Positions 40,219 to 49,630 of a stretch of DNA of 64,000 nucleotides are shown here, one piece after another. The stretch comes from Denitrificimonas halotolerans (lineage in GTDB: Bacteria; Pseudomonadota; Gammaproteobacteria; Pseudomonadales; Pseudomonadaceae). Each line of letters opens with the position of its first letter. The first letter of the stretch is position 1. Under the pieces are notes generated by a model. It was not told the origin of the DNA and ran no database searches. It was given only the letters and a program-made list of their open reading frames with translations. The DNA lies in contig NZ_JAXIVU010000004.1 in the NCBI RefSeq assembly GCF_034259425.1, forward strand, positions 114,339 through 178,338, written 5' to 3'. Both the position numbers and the translations under genes were made by a program.

Positions 40219-40809
40219 ATGAGTCAAGACATTCTAAAACAGTCGCTCTCAGCACTTATTGATAATGAGGCAGATGAACTGGAGCTGCGCCGTGTGCTGA
40301 ATGCTAGCCATGATCCAGAGCTGCGTGCTAGCTGGTCTCGTTACCACCTTGCACGTGCAGTTATGCATAATGAGAATTACAGTGCGCAAGTGGACTTATC
40401 TGCCAATATTATGGCCGCTATCGATAAAGAACCTATACTGCAAGCTTCAGAGACAAAAAAAGCGCGAAAGATCTCTTGGTTAGGACGTGTCGCTGTAGCA
40501 GCTTCAGTAACCTTGGCGGTATTGGGAGGTGTGCGTTTTTATAATCAAGATATATTGCAGCAAGATATTATGCTTACGCAAACGGAGCATCGCTTGCCAG
40601 CAATGACCCCAGCTGCGAGTCCTGTTGTTCTGGCAAGTCATAACGCTTCGAATACACCACTACCTGTTGCACAAGCGGCCACAGGACAAGAATCTTGGTA
40701 TGAGCGCCGTCTGCCAAGTTATTTACGTCAACATGCGCAGCAAACTAGTGTCAATAAATCAGAGAGTGGTCTGCCTTATGCTCGTACTGCTAGTTTAGAA
40801 GGTCAGTAA
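40219..40809 (+). CDS. mucA: Anti-sigma factor MucA
   Basis: Inner-membrane anti-sigma factor that holds AlgU until cut by regulated proteolysis. ATG 40219 (MSQDILKQSLSALIDNEADELELRR) follows AGAGGAA. The 196-residue protein has the cytoplasmic RseA-N-like domain (1-80), one transmembrane helix (about 92-108, VAVAASVTLAVLGGVRF) and a periplasmic tail. The frame is intact, with none of the truncations typical of mucoid isolates. Confidence 0.95.
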   Translation: MSQDILKQSLSALIDNEADELELRRVLNASHDPELRASWSRYHLARAVMHNENYSAQVDLSANIMAAIDKEPILQASETKKARKISWLGRVAVAASVTLAVLGGVRFYNQDILQQDIMLTQTEHRLPAMTPAASPVVLASHNASNTPLPVAQAATGQESWYERRLPSYLRQHAQQTSVNKSESGLPYARTASLEGQ

Positions 40810-40812
40810 TAC

Positions 40813-41808
40813 ATGCGACTTAAGGTTTTGTGTTCCAGTGTAGCAATCTGGGCTGCTTTGACAGGCGGTGTATTTGCTGCTCAAGATGTATCAGTAGAGC
40901 AGTGGTTGCAACGCTTGCAAGAAGCGCAAAGTACACAAAGTTACCAAGGTGCTTTTGTTTATGAGCGTAAAGGGACCTTTTCAACCCATGAAATGACCCG
41001 TTTTTCGAGCTCGACTGGACAGTTAACGGAACACTTTCTTCAGTTGAATGGTCCTGCTCATGAGGTCGTACGTACAAATGGGCAAGTGACTTGTATAAGT
41101 GCCGCAATAGCTGACAAGGTCAACAGCATAGAAGTGTGGCCTACGCACAATATTGCTCTAGACCCTTTGCACCAATGGTACGACGTAATAGTCTTAGGGG
41201 AGACGCGTACGGCAGGGCGCACAACAGCTGTACTATTATTTTCCCCTAATGACCAACATCGTTATCCAGTAGAGCTTTACTTGGATCAAGCTACCGCGGT
41301 ACCTCTACGCTCACTGTTGCTCAACGAGCGGGGGCAACTATTAGAGCGCTTCCAGTTTGTGCAATTTCAGCCCCTTCCAGCTGATAGCGAACAAAAGAGA
41401 GGCAATACGGCAAGCATTAATTGTTTGCCTGTCAACACTCAACAAGAGCTTACTGATCCTGAGTGGGCTGCTACTGCTATGGGGCGTGCTGATTTAAATG
41501 TGTCTTGGGTTCCACCCGGATTTGTTCTGCAAAGAAGCAATTATCGTCCCTCAGTGGATAATGATGGTTATGTTTTAAGTCAAGTCTACTCTGATGGGTT
41601 AGCACATTTTTCAGTATTTTATGAGAAAATTCATAACCTTGAAATTGAAGGTGGACGACACCAATTTGGGCCTACTGCGGTTATTTCTAGAAGGGTTATG
41701 CACGACCGAGTCCCTCTAATGATTACTGTAGTTGGTGAAATTCCACTCGGAAGTGCAGAGCGTATTGCACTATCCATGCAATCAGATCAGGAAAGTAAGG
41801 ATGATTAA
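40813..41808 (+). CDS. mucB: MucB/RseB periplasmic regulator
   Basis: Periplasmic protein that protects MucA from cleavage and senses lipid-linked signals. The 331-residue protein has a signal peptide (to about 22, VFAAQD), a LolA-like N-terminal domain (QSYQGAFVYERKGTFSTHEMTRF) and a C-terminal MucB domain (DPEWAATAMGRADLNVSWVPPGFVL). It starts 3 bp after mucA and overlaps mucC. Confidence 0.95.
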   Translation: MRLKVLCSSVAIWAALTGGVFAAQDVSVEQWLQRLQEAQSTQSYQGAFVYERKGTFSTHEMTRFSSSTGQLTEHFLQLNGPAHEVVRTNGQVTCISAAIADKVNSIEVWPTHNIALDPLHQWYDVIVLGETRTAGRTTAVLLFSPNDQHRYPVELYLDQATAVPLRSLLLNERGQLLERFQFVQFQPLPADSEQKRGNTASINCLPVNTQQELTDPEWAATAMGRADLNVSWVPPGFVLQRSNYRPSVDNDGYVLSQVYSDGLAHFSVFYEKIHNLEIEGGRHQFGPTAVISRRVMHDRVPLMITVVGEIPLGSAERIALSMQSDQESKDD

Positions 41809-42259
41809 AGAGACAGGGGTTGTGGTCAGTGTGGATGAGGATGAAGTTTGGGTCGCAACTCAACGTAAAAGTACATGTGGCAGTTGCGTTGCTAAAACCA
41901 CCTGCGGCCAAGGCATCATGACTATTTTGTCGGCCGATAAAAAGCCACATATGATCAAAGTTCGCTCGGATTTAAAACTTAAGAAAGGCGATCAAGTGAC
42001 CTTGGGCGTAGCGGAAAACACTTTGGTGCGCAGCGCTTTTATTGTGTATATGTTGCCCTTGCTTACAATGTTTATTGCTGCTTTAGCTGTATCGGCCCTG
42101 CAGGTTTCTGAGCCTTGGATTATTTTTTCTGCGGCTTTAGGTTTTTTAGCAGGAGCTTTTGGAGTGCGCCATTACAGTGATCATTATCTAGATGCTGCAG
42201 CCATGCAGCCTGTAGTGCTTCAAGCGCAAGTAAAACTCAACCCAGTGCTTGAAGTTTAA
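41801..42259 (+). CDS. mucC: MucC/RseC family membrane protein
   Basis: ATG 41801 overlaps the mucB stop. The 152-residue protein has an N-terminal beta domain with a cysteine cluster (STCGSCVAKTTCGQG), then two transmembrane helices (about 80-100 and 106-125) and a short tail, as in RseC/SoxR-reducing system proteins. Its role in the Muc pathway is minor and not well defined. The start before the TM and Cys region fits the family better than the longer frame. Confidence 0.92.
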   Translation: MIKETGVVVSVDEDEVWVATQRKSTCGSCVAKTTCGQGIMTILSADKKPHMIKVRSDLKLKKGDQVTLGVAENTLVRSAFIVYMLPLLTMFIAALAVSALQVSEPWIIFSAALGFLAGAFGVRHYSDHYLDAAAMQPVVLQAQVKLNPVLEV

Positions 42260-42278
42260 AATAGCCATGGAGAAAGTT

Positions 42279-43715
42279 ATGTTGCATAAAAAAACTTCGT
42301 TTTGGGTAAGCGCGTGCATGACACTTATGCTGCTGTTTATGCCATCTGCACAAGCTCAACTACCTGATTTTACGGCTTTAGTTGAGAAAGCAGCGCCTGC
42401 TGTAGTAAATATCAGTACACGCCAGACTGTGCAAGCTCAAAGTGGACCTGGTGCGTTTCATGGCCTTCCTGACTTAGAAGGTTTACCACCGATCTTTCGT
42501 GAGTTTTTTGAGCGCAGTATTCCTATGCCTCGAGCTCCACAAGGTCGCAACAAGGGGCGCCAACGGGAAGCACAGTCATTAGGTTCGGGCTTTATTATTT
42601 CAGAAGATGGTTACGTGCTAACTAACAATCATGTGATTGCTGATGCGGATGAGATCATCGTGCGTTTAGCAGACCGTAGTGAGTTGGTGGCTAAACTTGT
42701 AGGAACTGATCCACGCACAGATGTAGCCTTGCTTAAAGTTGATGGGAAAAATTTACCTACCGTTAAATTAGGTAAATCTAAAGATTTAAAAGTTGGTGAG
42801 TGGGTCTTAGCTATTGGTTCGCCCTTTGGTTTTGATCATTCAGTAACCTCAGGCATTGTTTCAGCTAAGGGCCGTAATTTACCTAATGATAATTATGTAC
42901 CTTTTATTCAAACTGATGTAGCTATTAACCCAGGTAACTCAGGTGGTCCTCTGTTTAATCTTAAGGGTGAGGTGATTGGTATTAATTCGCAAATTTTTAC
43001 TCGCTCCGGTGGTTTTATGGGATTATCTTTTGCCATCCCAATGGAAGTTGCACTCAACGTATCTGATCAGCTAAAGAGTAAAGGTAAGGTTGATCGCGGT
43101 TGGTTAGGTGTAGTGATTCAAGAGGTTAATAAAGACTTAGCTGAGTCGTTTGGCTTAGATAAGCCAGCAGGGGCATTAGTTGTTCAGGTGTTAGAAGATG
43201 GTCCAGCAGACAAAGGGAAATTAGAAGTAGGAGATGTTATTTTGCATATGAACGATCATCCGATCGTTATGTCTGCTGATCTACCTCACTTAATTGGTGC
43301 AGTTAAACCGGGTACAACAGTTAATCTGGTTGTAATGCGTGATGGTTCGCGTAAAAACTTAAGAATTAAAGTGGGTTCTCTGCCAAGTGAAGATGAAGGG
43401 CAGGAAATGGCTAGCACTTCTACTGCATCAAGCAAAGATAATCGCTTGGGTATGTCAGTGATTGATTTGACTGTTGAGCAGAAAAAAACAATGGACTTGC
43501 AAGGTGGCGTAGTGATTCAAGAAGTACAGGGTGGTGTTGCGGCTATGATTGGTTTACGCCCCGGTGATGTAATAACTCACTTAAATAATCAAGTGATCGA
43601 CTCAGCTAAAAGTTTTACTAAAACAGCAAAAGCTTTGCCCAATAACCGCTCACTTTCTATGCGAGTATTGCGACAAGGGCGTGCAAGTTTCATTACCTTT
43701 AAACTGGCAAAATAA
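42279..43715 (+). CDS. mucD: Periplasmic serine protease/chaperone MucD (DegP type)
   Basis: HtrA-family protease that degrades misfolded periplasmic proteins and damps AlgU activation. ATG 42279 follows GGAG by 6 nt. The 478 residues include a signal peptide (to about 26), a trypsin-like domain with His118 (TNNHVIADADE), Asp148 (PRTDVALLKV) and Ser221 (NPGNSGGPLFN), and two PDZ domains (about 265-350 and 385-470). The triad is complete, so it should be active. Confidence 0.96.
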   Translation: MLHKKTSFWVSACMTLMLLFMPSAQAQLPDFTALVEKAAPAVVNISTRQTVQAQSGPGAFHGLPDLEGLPPIFREFFERSIPMPRAPQGRNKGRQREAQSLGSGFIISEDGYVLTNNHVIADADEIIVRLADRSELVAKLVGTDPRTDVALLKVDGKNLPTVKLGKSKDLKVGEWVLAIGSPFGFDHSVTSGIVSAKGRNLPNDNYVPFIQTDVAINPGNSGGPLFNLKGEVIGINSQIFTRSGGFMGLSFAIPMEVALNVSDQLKSKGKVDRGWLGVVIQEVNKDLAESFGLDKPAGALVVQVLEDGPADKGKLEVGDVILHMNDHPIVMSADLPHLIGAVKPGTTVNLVVMRDGSRKNLRIKVGSLPSEDEGQEMASTSTASSKDNRLGMSVIDLTVEQKKTMDLQGGVVIQEVQGGVAAMIGLRPGDVITHLNNQVIDSAKSFTKTAKALPNNRSLSMRVLRQGRASFITFKLAK

Positions 43716-44458
43716 ATAGAGGTTAAGCAGGGAGGTGAAGCCATTCCTGTCGAAAAATGTTGTTATATTGATGAACTTAGGTATATCAGCAGACTCTGGC
43801 ATAGCAGTTTTTCGAGCAATAGATGGTTTCTAGAGAAATAACAGATGAGGTTGCAATTCTTAATGGGTATATAAGCAACCTTAGGCAAGTGCATCAGTTT
43901 TATTCGTCGGCGCGAGCTAAATTGCTGGCTTCTAAAATAAAACCTAATCCTGCTCATATTGCTTTCCAAGTAAAGTGAAAAGGTTGGTTTAAAATGTCTT
44001 GTATATGCGCGGTGAATGGCTCAGTTGCTTTGTGAAAAGCAGAATGAGTTCTGAACCAGTAACGACTTGAGCTTTTGCCACCGCTGCACTCTTTCTCAAC
44101 TTCCTTGCGTTCACCCATTGGCTAGATGGGTGAACTGCCACTTTATCTGGATGAAATGTATTATCAGATCGGTCAAGTAGGCTTTGGTTGTTGTTGGTAC
44201 ATCTGACAATGTTTATTTTGCCTCGGTAGTTTGTTACAAAAGCTGCAACACTTAGAAATTACGACTAAACTTGATAGTTAAACCTTGGAGTGGGTAGTCT
44301 CGATGGTGCACCTGTTTTGGGTTTGTATACACTCCGAATGTAAGAGTTTTTCGCTCTTCAGAGATGGATAGATGACTTGTAGGCCACTAATCAGGTAAAC
44401 TCTCTGACTATTTTCTGTTGGCAGTCTGCCGACGGACTTAATTGTAGAGTGATGTTCA
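43716..44458. other. 743-bp relic region between mucD and lepA
   Basis: In Pseudomonas mucD and lepA are nearly adjacent, so this gap is unusual. On the minus strand, 44252-44380 reads as 43 coding-like codons ending YPLQGLTIKFSRNF-stop, a C-terminal aromatic ending typical of outer-membrane barrels, with no N-terminal part. A 10-bp hairpin (gttcacccat 44109-44118, atgggtgaac 44126-44135) lies in the middle. Short frames on both strands (plus 43823-43981, 52 codons; minus about 43956-44126, 54 codons) are possible relics. I see no intact gene. Confidence 0.45.
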
Positions 44459-46258
44459 GTGAGCGACTTGAGTCATATTCGTAACTTTTCCATTATTGCC
44501 CATATCGACCATGGTAAATCCACTCTGGCCGACCGTTTTATTCAAATGTGCGGTGGCTTGACTGAACGCGAAATGGCGTCTCAGGTCTTGGACTCTATGG
44601 ATCTCGAACGTGAGCGAGGCATTACCATTAAGGCACATAGCGTGACCTTAAATTACACTGCTCGCGATGGCAAAACCTACCAGTTAAACTTTATTGATAC
44701 GCCTGGCCACGTAGACTTCAGTTATGAGGTCAGCCGTTCTTTAGCAGCTTGTGAAGGTGCTCTTTTAGTAGTTGACGCTGGGCAAGGGGTTGAAGCTCAG
44801 TCTGTAGCTAACTGCTATACAGCTATTGAGCAAGGTCTTGAAGTCATGCCGGTACTAAATAAAATCGATCTGCCTCAAGCTGACCCTATTCGTGTTCAAG
44901 AGGAAATTGAGCATGTGATCGGCATTGATGCTACTGATGCTGTGACTTGCAGTGCTAAAACAGGATTGGGTGTTGATGAGGTACTTGAACGTTTAGTGCA
45001 AGTGATTCCGCCTCCTGTTGGTGAAATTGATGCTCCGTTACAGGCGCTGATCATTGACTCTTGGTTTGATAATTACCTCGGTGTTGTTTCTTTGGTGCGT
45101 ATCAAACATGGTCGGATTAAAAAGGGCGATAAAGTCCTAGTAAAGTCTACTGGGCGTGTCCATCAAGTGGACAGCGTAGGCTTATTTAATCCTAAACATA
45201 CCCAAACAGCTGAGCTGAAAGCTGGCGAAGTGGGTTTTATTATTGCTGGTATTAAAGATATTCAAGGTGCACCTGTCGGTGATACCTTAACCTTATCAAG
45301 CACTCCAGATGTGGATATGCTGCCAGGTTTCCAACGCGTTAAACCGCAAGTATATGCAGGCTTATTCCCTGTTAGTGCGGACGACTTTGAAGATTTTCGT
45401 GATGCTCTAGAAAAACTTACGCTTAACGATGCGGCTTTAGAATATGAACCTGAAAGTTCTGATGCTTTAGGCTTCGGATTCCGTATTGGATTCTTAGGCA
45501 TGTTACACATGGAGATCATTCAAGAGCGCTTAGAGCGTGAATATGATTTAGACTTGATTACAACCGCTCCAACAGTGATTTTCGAGATAGTGAAGAAAAA
45601 TGGTGAGGTTTTATACGTGGATAATCCGTCACGTATGCCGGACCCATCACTGATTGAAGAAATGCGTGAGCCTATTGTTAAAGCAACTATACTGGTGCCA
45701 CAAGAGCATTTGGGCAATGTCATCACTTTGTGTATTGAAAAGCGTGGCGTTCAGGTTGATATGCACTTCTTAGGCAGCCAAGTACAAGTGGTATATGAGC
45801 TGCCTATGAACGAAGTGGTTATGGACTTCTTTGATCGACTTAAATCAGTAAGTCGCGGCTACGCCTCTTTAGATTATAGTTTTGATCGTTACCAAGCGTC
45901 TAAGCTTTCGCGTTTAGATGTATTGATTAACGGAGAGTCAGTGGATGCTTTGGCTTTAATTGTTCACCGCGATGAGGCGGCGAGTAAAGGGCGTTCGTTA
46001 GTTGAGAAGATGCGTGAACTGATCCCAAGACAAATGTACGATGTTGCAATTCAAGCTGCGTTAGGCGGTCAAATCGTAGCACGAACCAACGTAAAAGCGT
46101 TGCGCAAAAACGTATTGGCCAAATGTTATGGTGGTGACGTCAGTCGTAAGCGTAAATTACTTGAGAAACAAAAAGCAGGTAAAAAGCGTATGAAGCAAGT
46201 GGGTAATGTTGAAATCCCACAAGAGGCTTTCCTTGCAGTACTCAGAGTGGATGACTAA
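44459..46258 (+). CDS. lepA: Elongation factor 4 (LepA)
   Basis: Ribosome-bound GTPase. The start is GTG (MSDLSHIRNFSIIAHIDHGKST), weakly preceded by GAGTGA. The 599 residues contain the G1 motif AHIDHGKST, the switch DTPGHVDF and NKIDLPQ. Beta-barrel, EF-G III/V-like domains and the LepA-specific C-terminal domain (KAGKKRMKQVGNVEIPQEAFLAVL) follow. It forms an operon with lepB (3 bp gap). Confidence 0.98.
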   Translation: MSDLSHIRNFSIIAHIDHGKSTLADRFIQMCGGLTEREMASQVLDSMDLERERGITIKAHSVTLNYTARDGKTYQLNFIDTPGHVDFSYEVSRSLAACEGALLVVDAGQGVEAQSVANCYTAIEQGLEVMPVLNKIDLPQADPIRVQEEIEHVIGIDATDAVTCSAKTGLGVDEVLERLVQVIPPPVGEIDAPLQALIIDSWFDNYLGVVSLVRIKHGRIKKGDKVLVKSTGRVHQVDSVGLFNPKHTQTAELKAGEVGFIIAGIKDIQGAPVGDTLTLSSTPDVDMLPGFQRVKPQVYAGLFPVSADDFEDFRDALEKLTLNDAALEYEPESSDALGFGFRIGFLGMLHMEIIQERLEREYDLDLITTAPTVIFEIVKKNGEVLYVDNPSRMPDPSLIEEMREPIVKATILVPQEHLGNVITLCIEKRGVQVDMHFLGSQVQVVYELPMNEVVMDFFDRLKSVSRGYASLDYSFDRYQASKLSRLDVLINGESVDALALIVHRDEAASKGRSLVEKMRELIPRQMYDVAIQAALGGQIVARTNVKALRKNVLAKCYGGDVSRKRKLLEKQKAGKKRMKQVGNVEIPQEAFLAVLRVDD

Positions 46259-46261
46259 ATC

Positions 46262-47113
46262 ATGGCATTTGATTTTCCATTAATATTGGTAATTGCTGTT
46301 TTTTTAACAGGTTTTCTAGCCTTACTCGACTGGGTATATTTTGCTCCCCGTCGCCGTGCAGCAATTGCTCAATATGAACAAGAAGCAGTGGCGCCCAATG
46401 AGCAAGTCCGGCAGCGTTTAGAGCGGGAGCCGCTACTAATTGAATATGGGAAGTCTTTTTTCCCTGTCTTGGCTGTGGTATTTGTTTTGCGTTCTTTCAT
46501 TGTAGAGCCTTTTCAGATCCCGTCAGGTTCGATGATCCCTACACTTGAGGTTGGTGATTTTATTCTAGTGAATAAATTTTCTTACGGTGTACGTTTACCT
46601 GTCATTGATAAGAAAATTATCGAGGTCAGCGATCCTAAGCGTGGTGATGTCATGGTGTTTAAATACCCTGAAGACACCCGCATCAATTACATCAAGCGTG
46701 TGGTTGGATTACCCGGTGACGTGATTACCTATACCGCAGATAAGCGTATTCTGGTTAATGGTGTGGTTGTTCCTGAGCGGTTTTTAGGTGAAGAGCCTGG
46801 CAGTTTAGGTAGTGCTGGTTTGTATACTGAACTACTTGGCGAACAAGAACATTTTACTCGAAAAGAACAGCGCCGACGTATCGAGCCTACTCGAGAGTGG
46901 CATGTACCTGCAGGACATTACTTTATGATGGGAGATAATAGGGATAACTCTAAGGATAGTCGCTATTGGGACGATCCTAGCATTCCTTATGAGCTACAAG
47001 GTATGGTTCCAGATGAGTATATTGTCGGTAAGGCCTTTGCCATCTGGTTAACTTGGGCAGGTCCAAAATTCAATACCTTGCCAAGTTTCAGCCGTGTCGG
47101 TTTAATCCACTAG
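46262..47113 (+). CDS. lepB: Signal peptidase I
   Basis: Inner-membrane peptidase that cleaves Sec and Tat signal peptides. The 283-residue protein has two transmembrane helices (about 5-25 and 65-82). The catalytic Ser90 is in IPSGSMIPTL and Lys145 in YIKRVVGLPGD, the same spacing as E. coli LepB. Box E GDNRDNSKDSR is present. In Pseudomonas a DUF4845 gene lies between lepB and rnc; here the gap is only 171 bp and holds no such gene. Confidence 0.96.
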   Translation: MAFDFPLILVIAVFLTGFLALLDWVYFAPRRRAAIAQYEQEAVAPNEQVRQRLEREPLLIEYGKSFFPVLAVVFVLRSFIVEPFQIPSGSMIPTLEVGDFILVNKFSYGVRLPVIDKKIIEVSDPKRGDVMVFKYPEDTRINYIKRVVGLPGDVITYTADKRILVNGVVVPERFLGEEPGSLGSAGLYTELLGEQEHFTRKEQRRRIEPTREWHVPAGHYFMMGDNRDNSKDSRYWDDPSIPYELQGMVPDEYIVGKAFAIWLTWAGPKFNTLPSFSRVGLIH

Positions 47114-47284
47114 CAGTTAGTGAATAAACAATATGACTGGTATTTAATGCACACAAATACACTCAATAACGGGCGCTCCTGTGTATACTGTTGTCGATAA
47201 ATTTGTGCGCTTTCGTCGTTGGTGAGTTACAGCGCATAGATCCAGTGCCTATTAGGCGATAACCTTTGATAAACAATAACGGGT

Positions 47285-47989
47285 ATGTGCCCTGTGAGTG
47301 ATCCACTACAGATTTTACAGCGAAAAATTGGCTACACCTTTAACGATGTCAACTTATTAACTTTAGCTTTGACGCATCGTAGTTATGCCGGACGTAATAA
47401 TGAGCGCTTAGAATTTTTAGGCGATGCAATTTTAAACTTTGTTGCTGGTGAAGCATTATTTCATCACTTTCCTCAAGCAAAAGAGGGACAACTATCCCGA
47501 TTACGTTCACGTTTAGTAAAAGGTGAAACTTTAGCTATTTTAGCTAGGGGGTTTGGTTTGGGTGAATATTTACGCCTAGGTTCAGGGGAATTAAAAAGCG
47601 GTGGATTTCGTCGTGAATCTATTCTGGCAGATACCACAGAAGCCATCATTGGTGCGATTTATCTAGATTCCAGTATGGAGGTCGCACGAGAGCGGGTATT
47701 GGGTTGGTTAGAACAGCAGTTTTCAGAGCTAACTTTGGTTGATACGAATAAAGACCCTAAAACTCGATTGCAGGAGTTTTTACAATCCCGTGGCAGCGAG
47801 CTACCACACTATGAAGTGGTGGATATTCAAGGCGAACCGCACTGTCGTACATTTTCCGTGGAGTGCCAGGTGAGCTTACTTAATGAGAAAACCCGAGGAC
47901 AAGGTGCTAGTCGTCGTATAGCAGAGCAAGTAGCAGCCTCACTTGCACTTGTTGCGCTCGGGGTAGAGAGTAAAAATCAGTATGACTGA
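47285..47989 (+). CDS. rnc: Ribonuclease III
   Basis: Double-strand-specific endoribonuclease for rRNA and mRNA processing. The 234-residue protein has the catalytic domain with ERLEFLGDAIL (signature, Glu43 and Asp47) and DTTEAIIGAIYLD with the metal-binding Asp and Glu. A dsRNA-binding domain follows (about 158-228, DPKTRLQEFLQSRG). GTG at 47294 is an alternative start, closer to the usual N-terminus. Its stop overlaps the era start by 8 bp. Confidence 0.96.
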   Translation: MCPVSDPLQILQRKIGYTFNDVNLLTLALTHRSYAGRNNERLEFLGDAILNFVAGEALFHHFPQAKEGQLSRLRSRLVKGETLAILARGFGLGEYLRLGSGELKSGGFRRESILADTTEAIIGAIYLDSSMEVARERVLGWLEQQFSELTLVDTNKDPKTRLQEFLQSRGSELPHYEVVDIQGEPHCRTFSVECQVSLLNEKTRGQGASRRIAEQVAASLALVALGVESKNQYD

Positions 47990-48881
47990 ACAAGTATCCC
48001 GCTGCGGCTATGTTGCCGTAGTTGGCCGTCCGAATGTGGGCAAATCAACTTTAATTAACCATATTCTTGGCCAAAAATTAGCAATTACCTCACGCAAGCC
48101 ACAGACTACTCGGCATAATATGTTAGGTATTAAAACTGAAGGCCCGGTGCAAGCGATTTACGTTGACACACCTGGTTTACACACTAATGCGCAAACAGCA
48201 CTCAATCGTTTTATGAATCGGAGTGCACTTACTGCACTTAGAGACATTGATGTAGCTATTTTTGTGGTCGACCGAATGCGTTGGACAGAAGAAGACGAGT
48301 TGGTTTTTGATCGCATCAAGCACCTATCTTGCCCATTGATTGTAGCCGTCAATAAAGCCGACCGTTTAGACGATAAAAGCAAACTCTTAAGTCATCTTGA
48401 GTGGCTAGCGGAAAAGCTCCCTCAAGCAGAAATTGTACCTATGTCTGCTTTGCACGGTCAGAATTTAGATACTCTGGAACGGCTAGTCAGTAATTTCTTG
48501 CCTGAAAGCGAGCATTTCTATCCGGAAGATCAGATCACTGATCGCTCCAGCCGATTTTTGGCTGCTGAGTTGGTGCGTGAAAAAATTATGCGTCAACTGG
48601 GCGCAGAACTGCCTTACCAAATCACAGTAGAAATTGAAGAGTTTAAACAAGAAGGACGTATTCTACATATTCATGCGCTGATCTTAGTGGAGCGCGACGG
48701 ACAGAAGAAAATAATTATTGGGGAAAAGGGGGAGCGTATTAAACGCATCGGCCAAGAAGCTCGTAAAGATATGGAGAGCATGTTTGGCTCTAAAATCATG
48801 CTTAACCTGTGGGTTAAAGTAAAGGGTGGTTGGTCTGATGATGAGCGAGCCTTACGTTCTCTAGGTTATCAAGAGTATTGA
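47982..48881 (+). CDS. era: GTPase Era
   Basis: Assembly GTPase for the 30S subunit that binds 16S rRNA. Of 299 residues the N-terminal G domain has G1 GRPNVGKST, G2 TTRHN, G3 DTPGLH and G4 NKAD. The C-terminal KH domain has the GEKGERIKRIGQEARKDME RNA-binding motif. It overlaps rnc and is followed by recO, the order in most gamma-proteobacteria. Confidence 0.97.
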   Translation: MTEQVSRCGYVAVVGRPNVGKSTLINHILGQKLAITSRKPQTTRHNMLGIKTEGPVQAIYVDTPGLHTNAQTALNRFMNRSALTALRDIDVAIFVVDRMRWTEEDELVFDRIKHLSCPLIVAVNKADRLDDKSKLLSHLEWLAEKLPQAEIVPMSALHGQNLDTLERLVSNFLPESEHFYPEDQITDRSSRFLAAELVREKIMRQLGAELPYQITVEIEEFKQEGRILHIHALILVERDGQKKIIIGEKGERIKRIGQEARKDMESMFGSKIMLNLWVKVKGGWSDDERALRSLGYQEY

Positions 48882-48943
48882 TCCTATAAGGAAGTATGTG
48901 TCTGATCCCATAATGAAGCGCATACTGCCCTAGAGGCTGCACT

Positions 48944-49630
48944 ATGCATTCTTCTTTAGCCTTTATTCTGCACAGCCGTCCCTACAAAGAAACGAGTGCT
49001 CTGCTCGATGTATTTACTCCCGCAGGGCGCTTAAGCGCTGTATTGCGCGGTGCACGCGGTAAACTTGGTAGCGTTGCACGATCTTTTTCTCCTTTGGATA
49101 TTGAACTGCGTGGACGCAGTGAGTTAAAAACAATCAGTCGTATAGAGCCTGCTGGTGAGTTTAACTTGCTACAAGGACAGAGATTGTTCTGCGCGATGTA
49201 TTTAAATGAGTTGCTAGTGCGCTTATTGCCACTGAATGATCCGCAACCGATACTTTTTGAGCACTACATACTTACGATACAAGGGTTAGCACAGAACTTA
49301 CCAATAGAGCCATTATTACGAACCTTTGAATGGCGCTTACTAGAGCAGCTCGGTTATGGTTTTTCTTTTGAACTCGATATTTCGGGGCAGGCACTTCAGG
49401 AGCAAATGTTGTATCGTCTAGTACCTAAAAGCGGTTTTGATTCTGTTTCTCAAGTACAGCCGGGTGTTTTTTTAGGTGCTGACATTTTAGCTTTAACAGC
49501 TGCAGACTGGCAGCAGGAAAACGTACTTCACACAGCAAAACGCCTCATGCGTCAAGCTTTAGCTGCCCACTTAGGTGGCCGGCCACTCATGAGTCGCGAG
49601 TTATTTTTGGTGCAGAAAGGGTCAAGGTAA
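48944..49630 (+). CDS. recO: DNA repair protein RecO
   Basis: Acts with RecF and RecR to load RecA on gaps. The 228-residue protein has an N-terminal OB fold (AFILHSRPYKETSALLDVFTPAGRL, LRGARG) and a helical C-terminal domain (LNELLVRLLPLNDPQPILFEHY, GRPLMSRELF). It lacks zinc-finger cysteines, as usual in proteobacterial RecO. Its TAA overlaps the pdxJ ATG by one base. Confidence 0.94.
   Translation: MHSSLAFILHSRPYKETSALLDVFTPAGRLSAVLRGARGKLGSVARSFSPLDIELRGRSELKTISRIEPAGEFNLLQGQRLFCAMYLNELLVRLLPLNDPQPILFEHYILTIQGLAQNLPIEPLLRTFEWRLLEQLGYGFSFELDISGQALQEQMLYRLVPKSGFDSVSQVQPGVFLGADILALTAADWQQENVLHTAKRLMRQALAAHLGGRPLMSRELFLVQKGSR

Noticed and set aside
43763..43969. 68-codon minus-strand frame near mucD
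   Set aside because: Composition is poor, it has no ribosome binding site, and it lies opposite a similarly weak 52-codon plus frame; neither can be supported as a gene.
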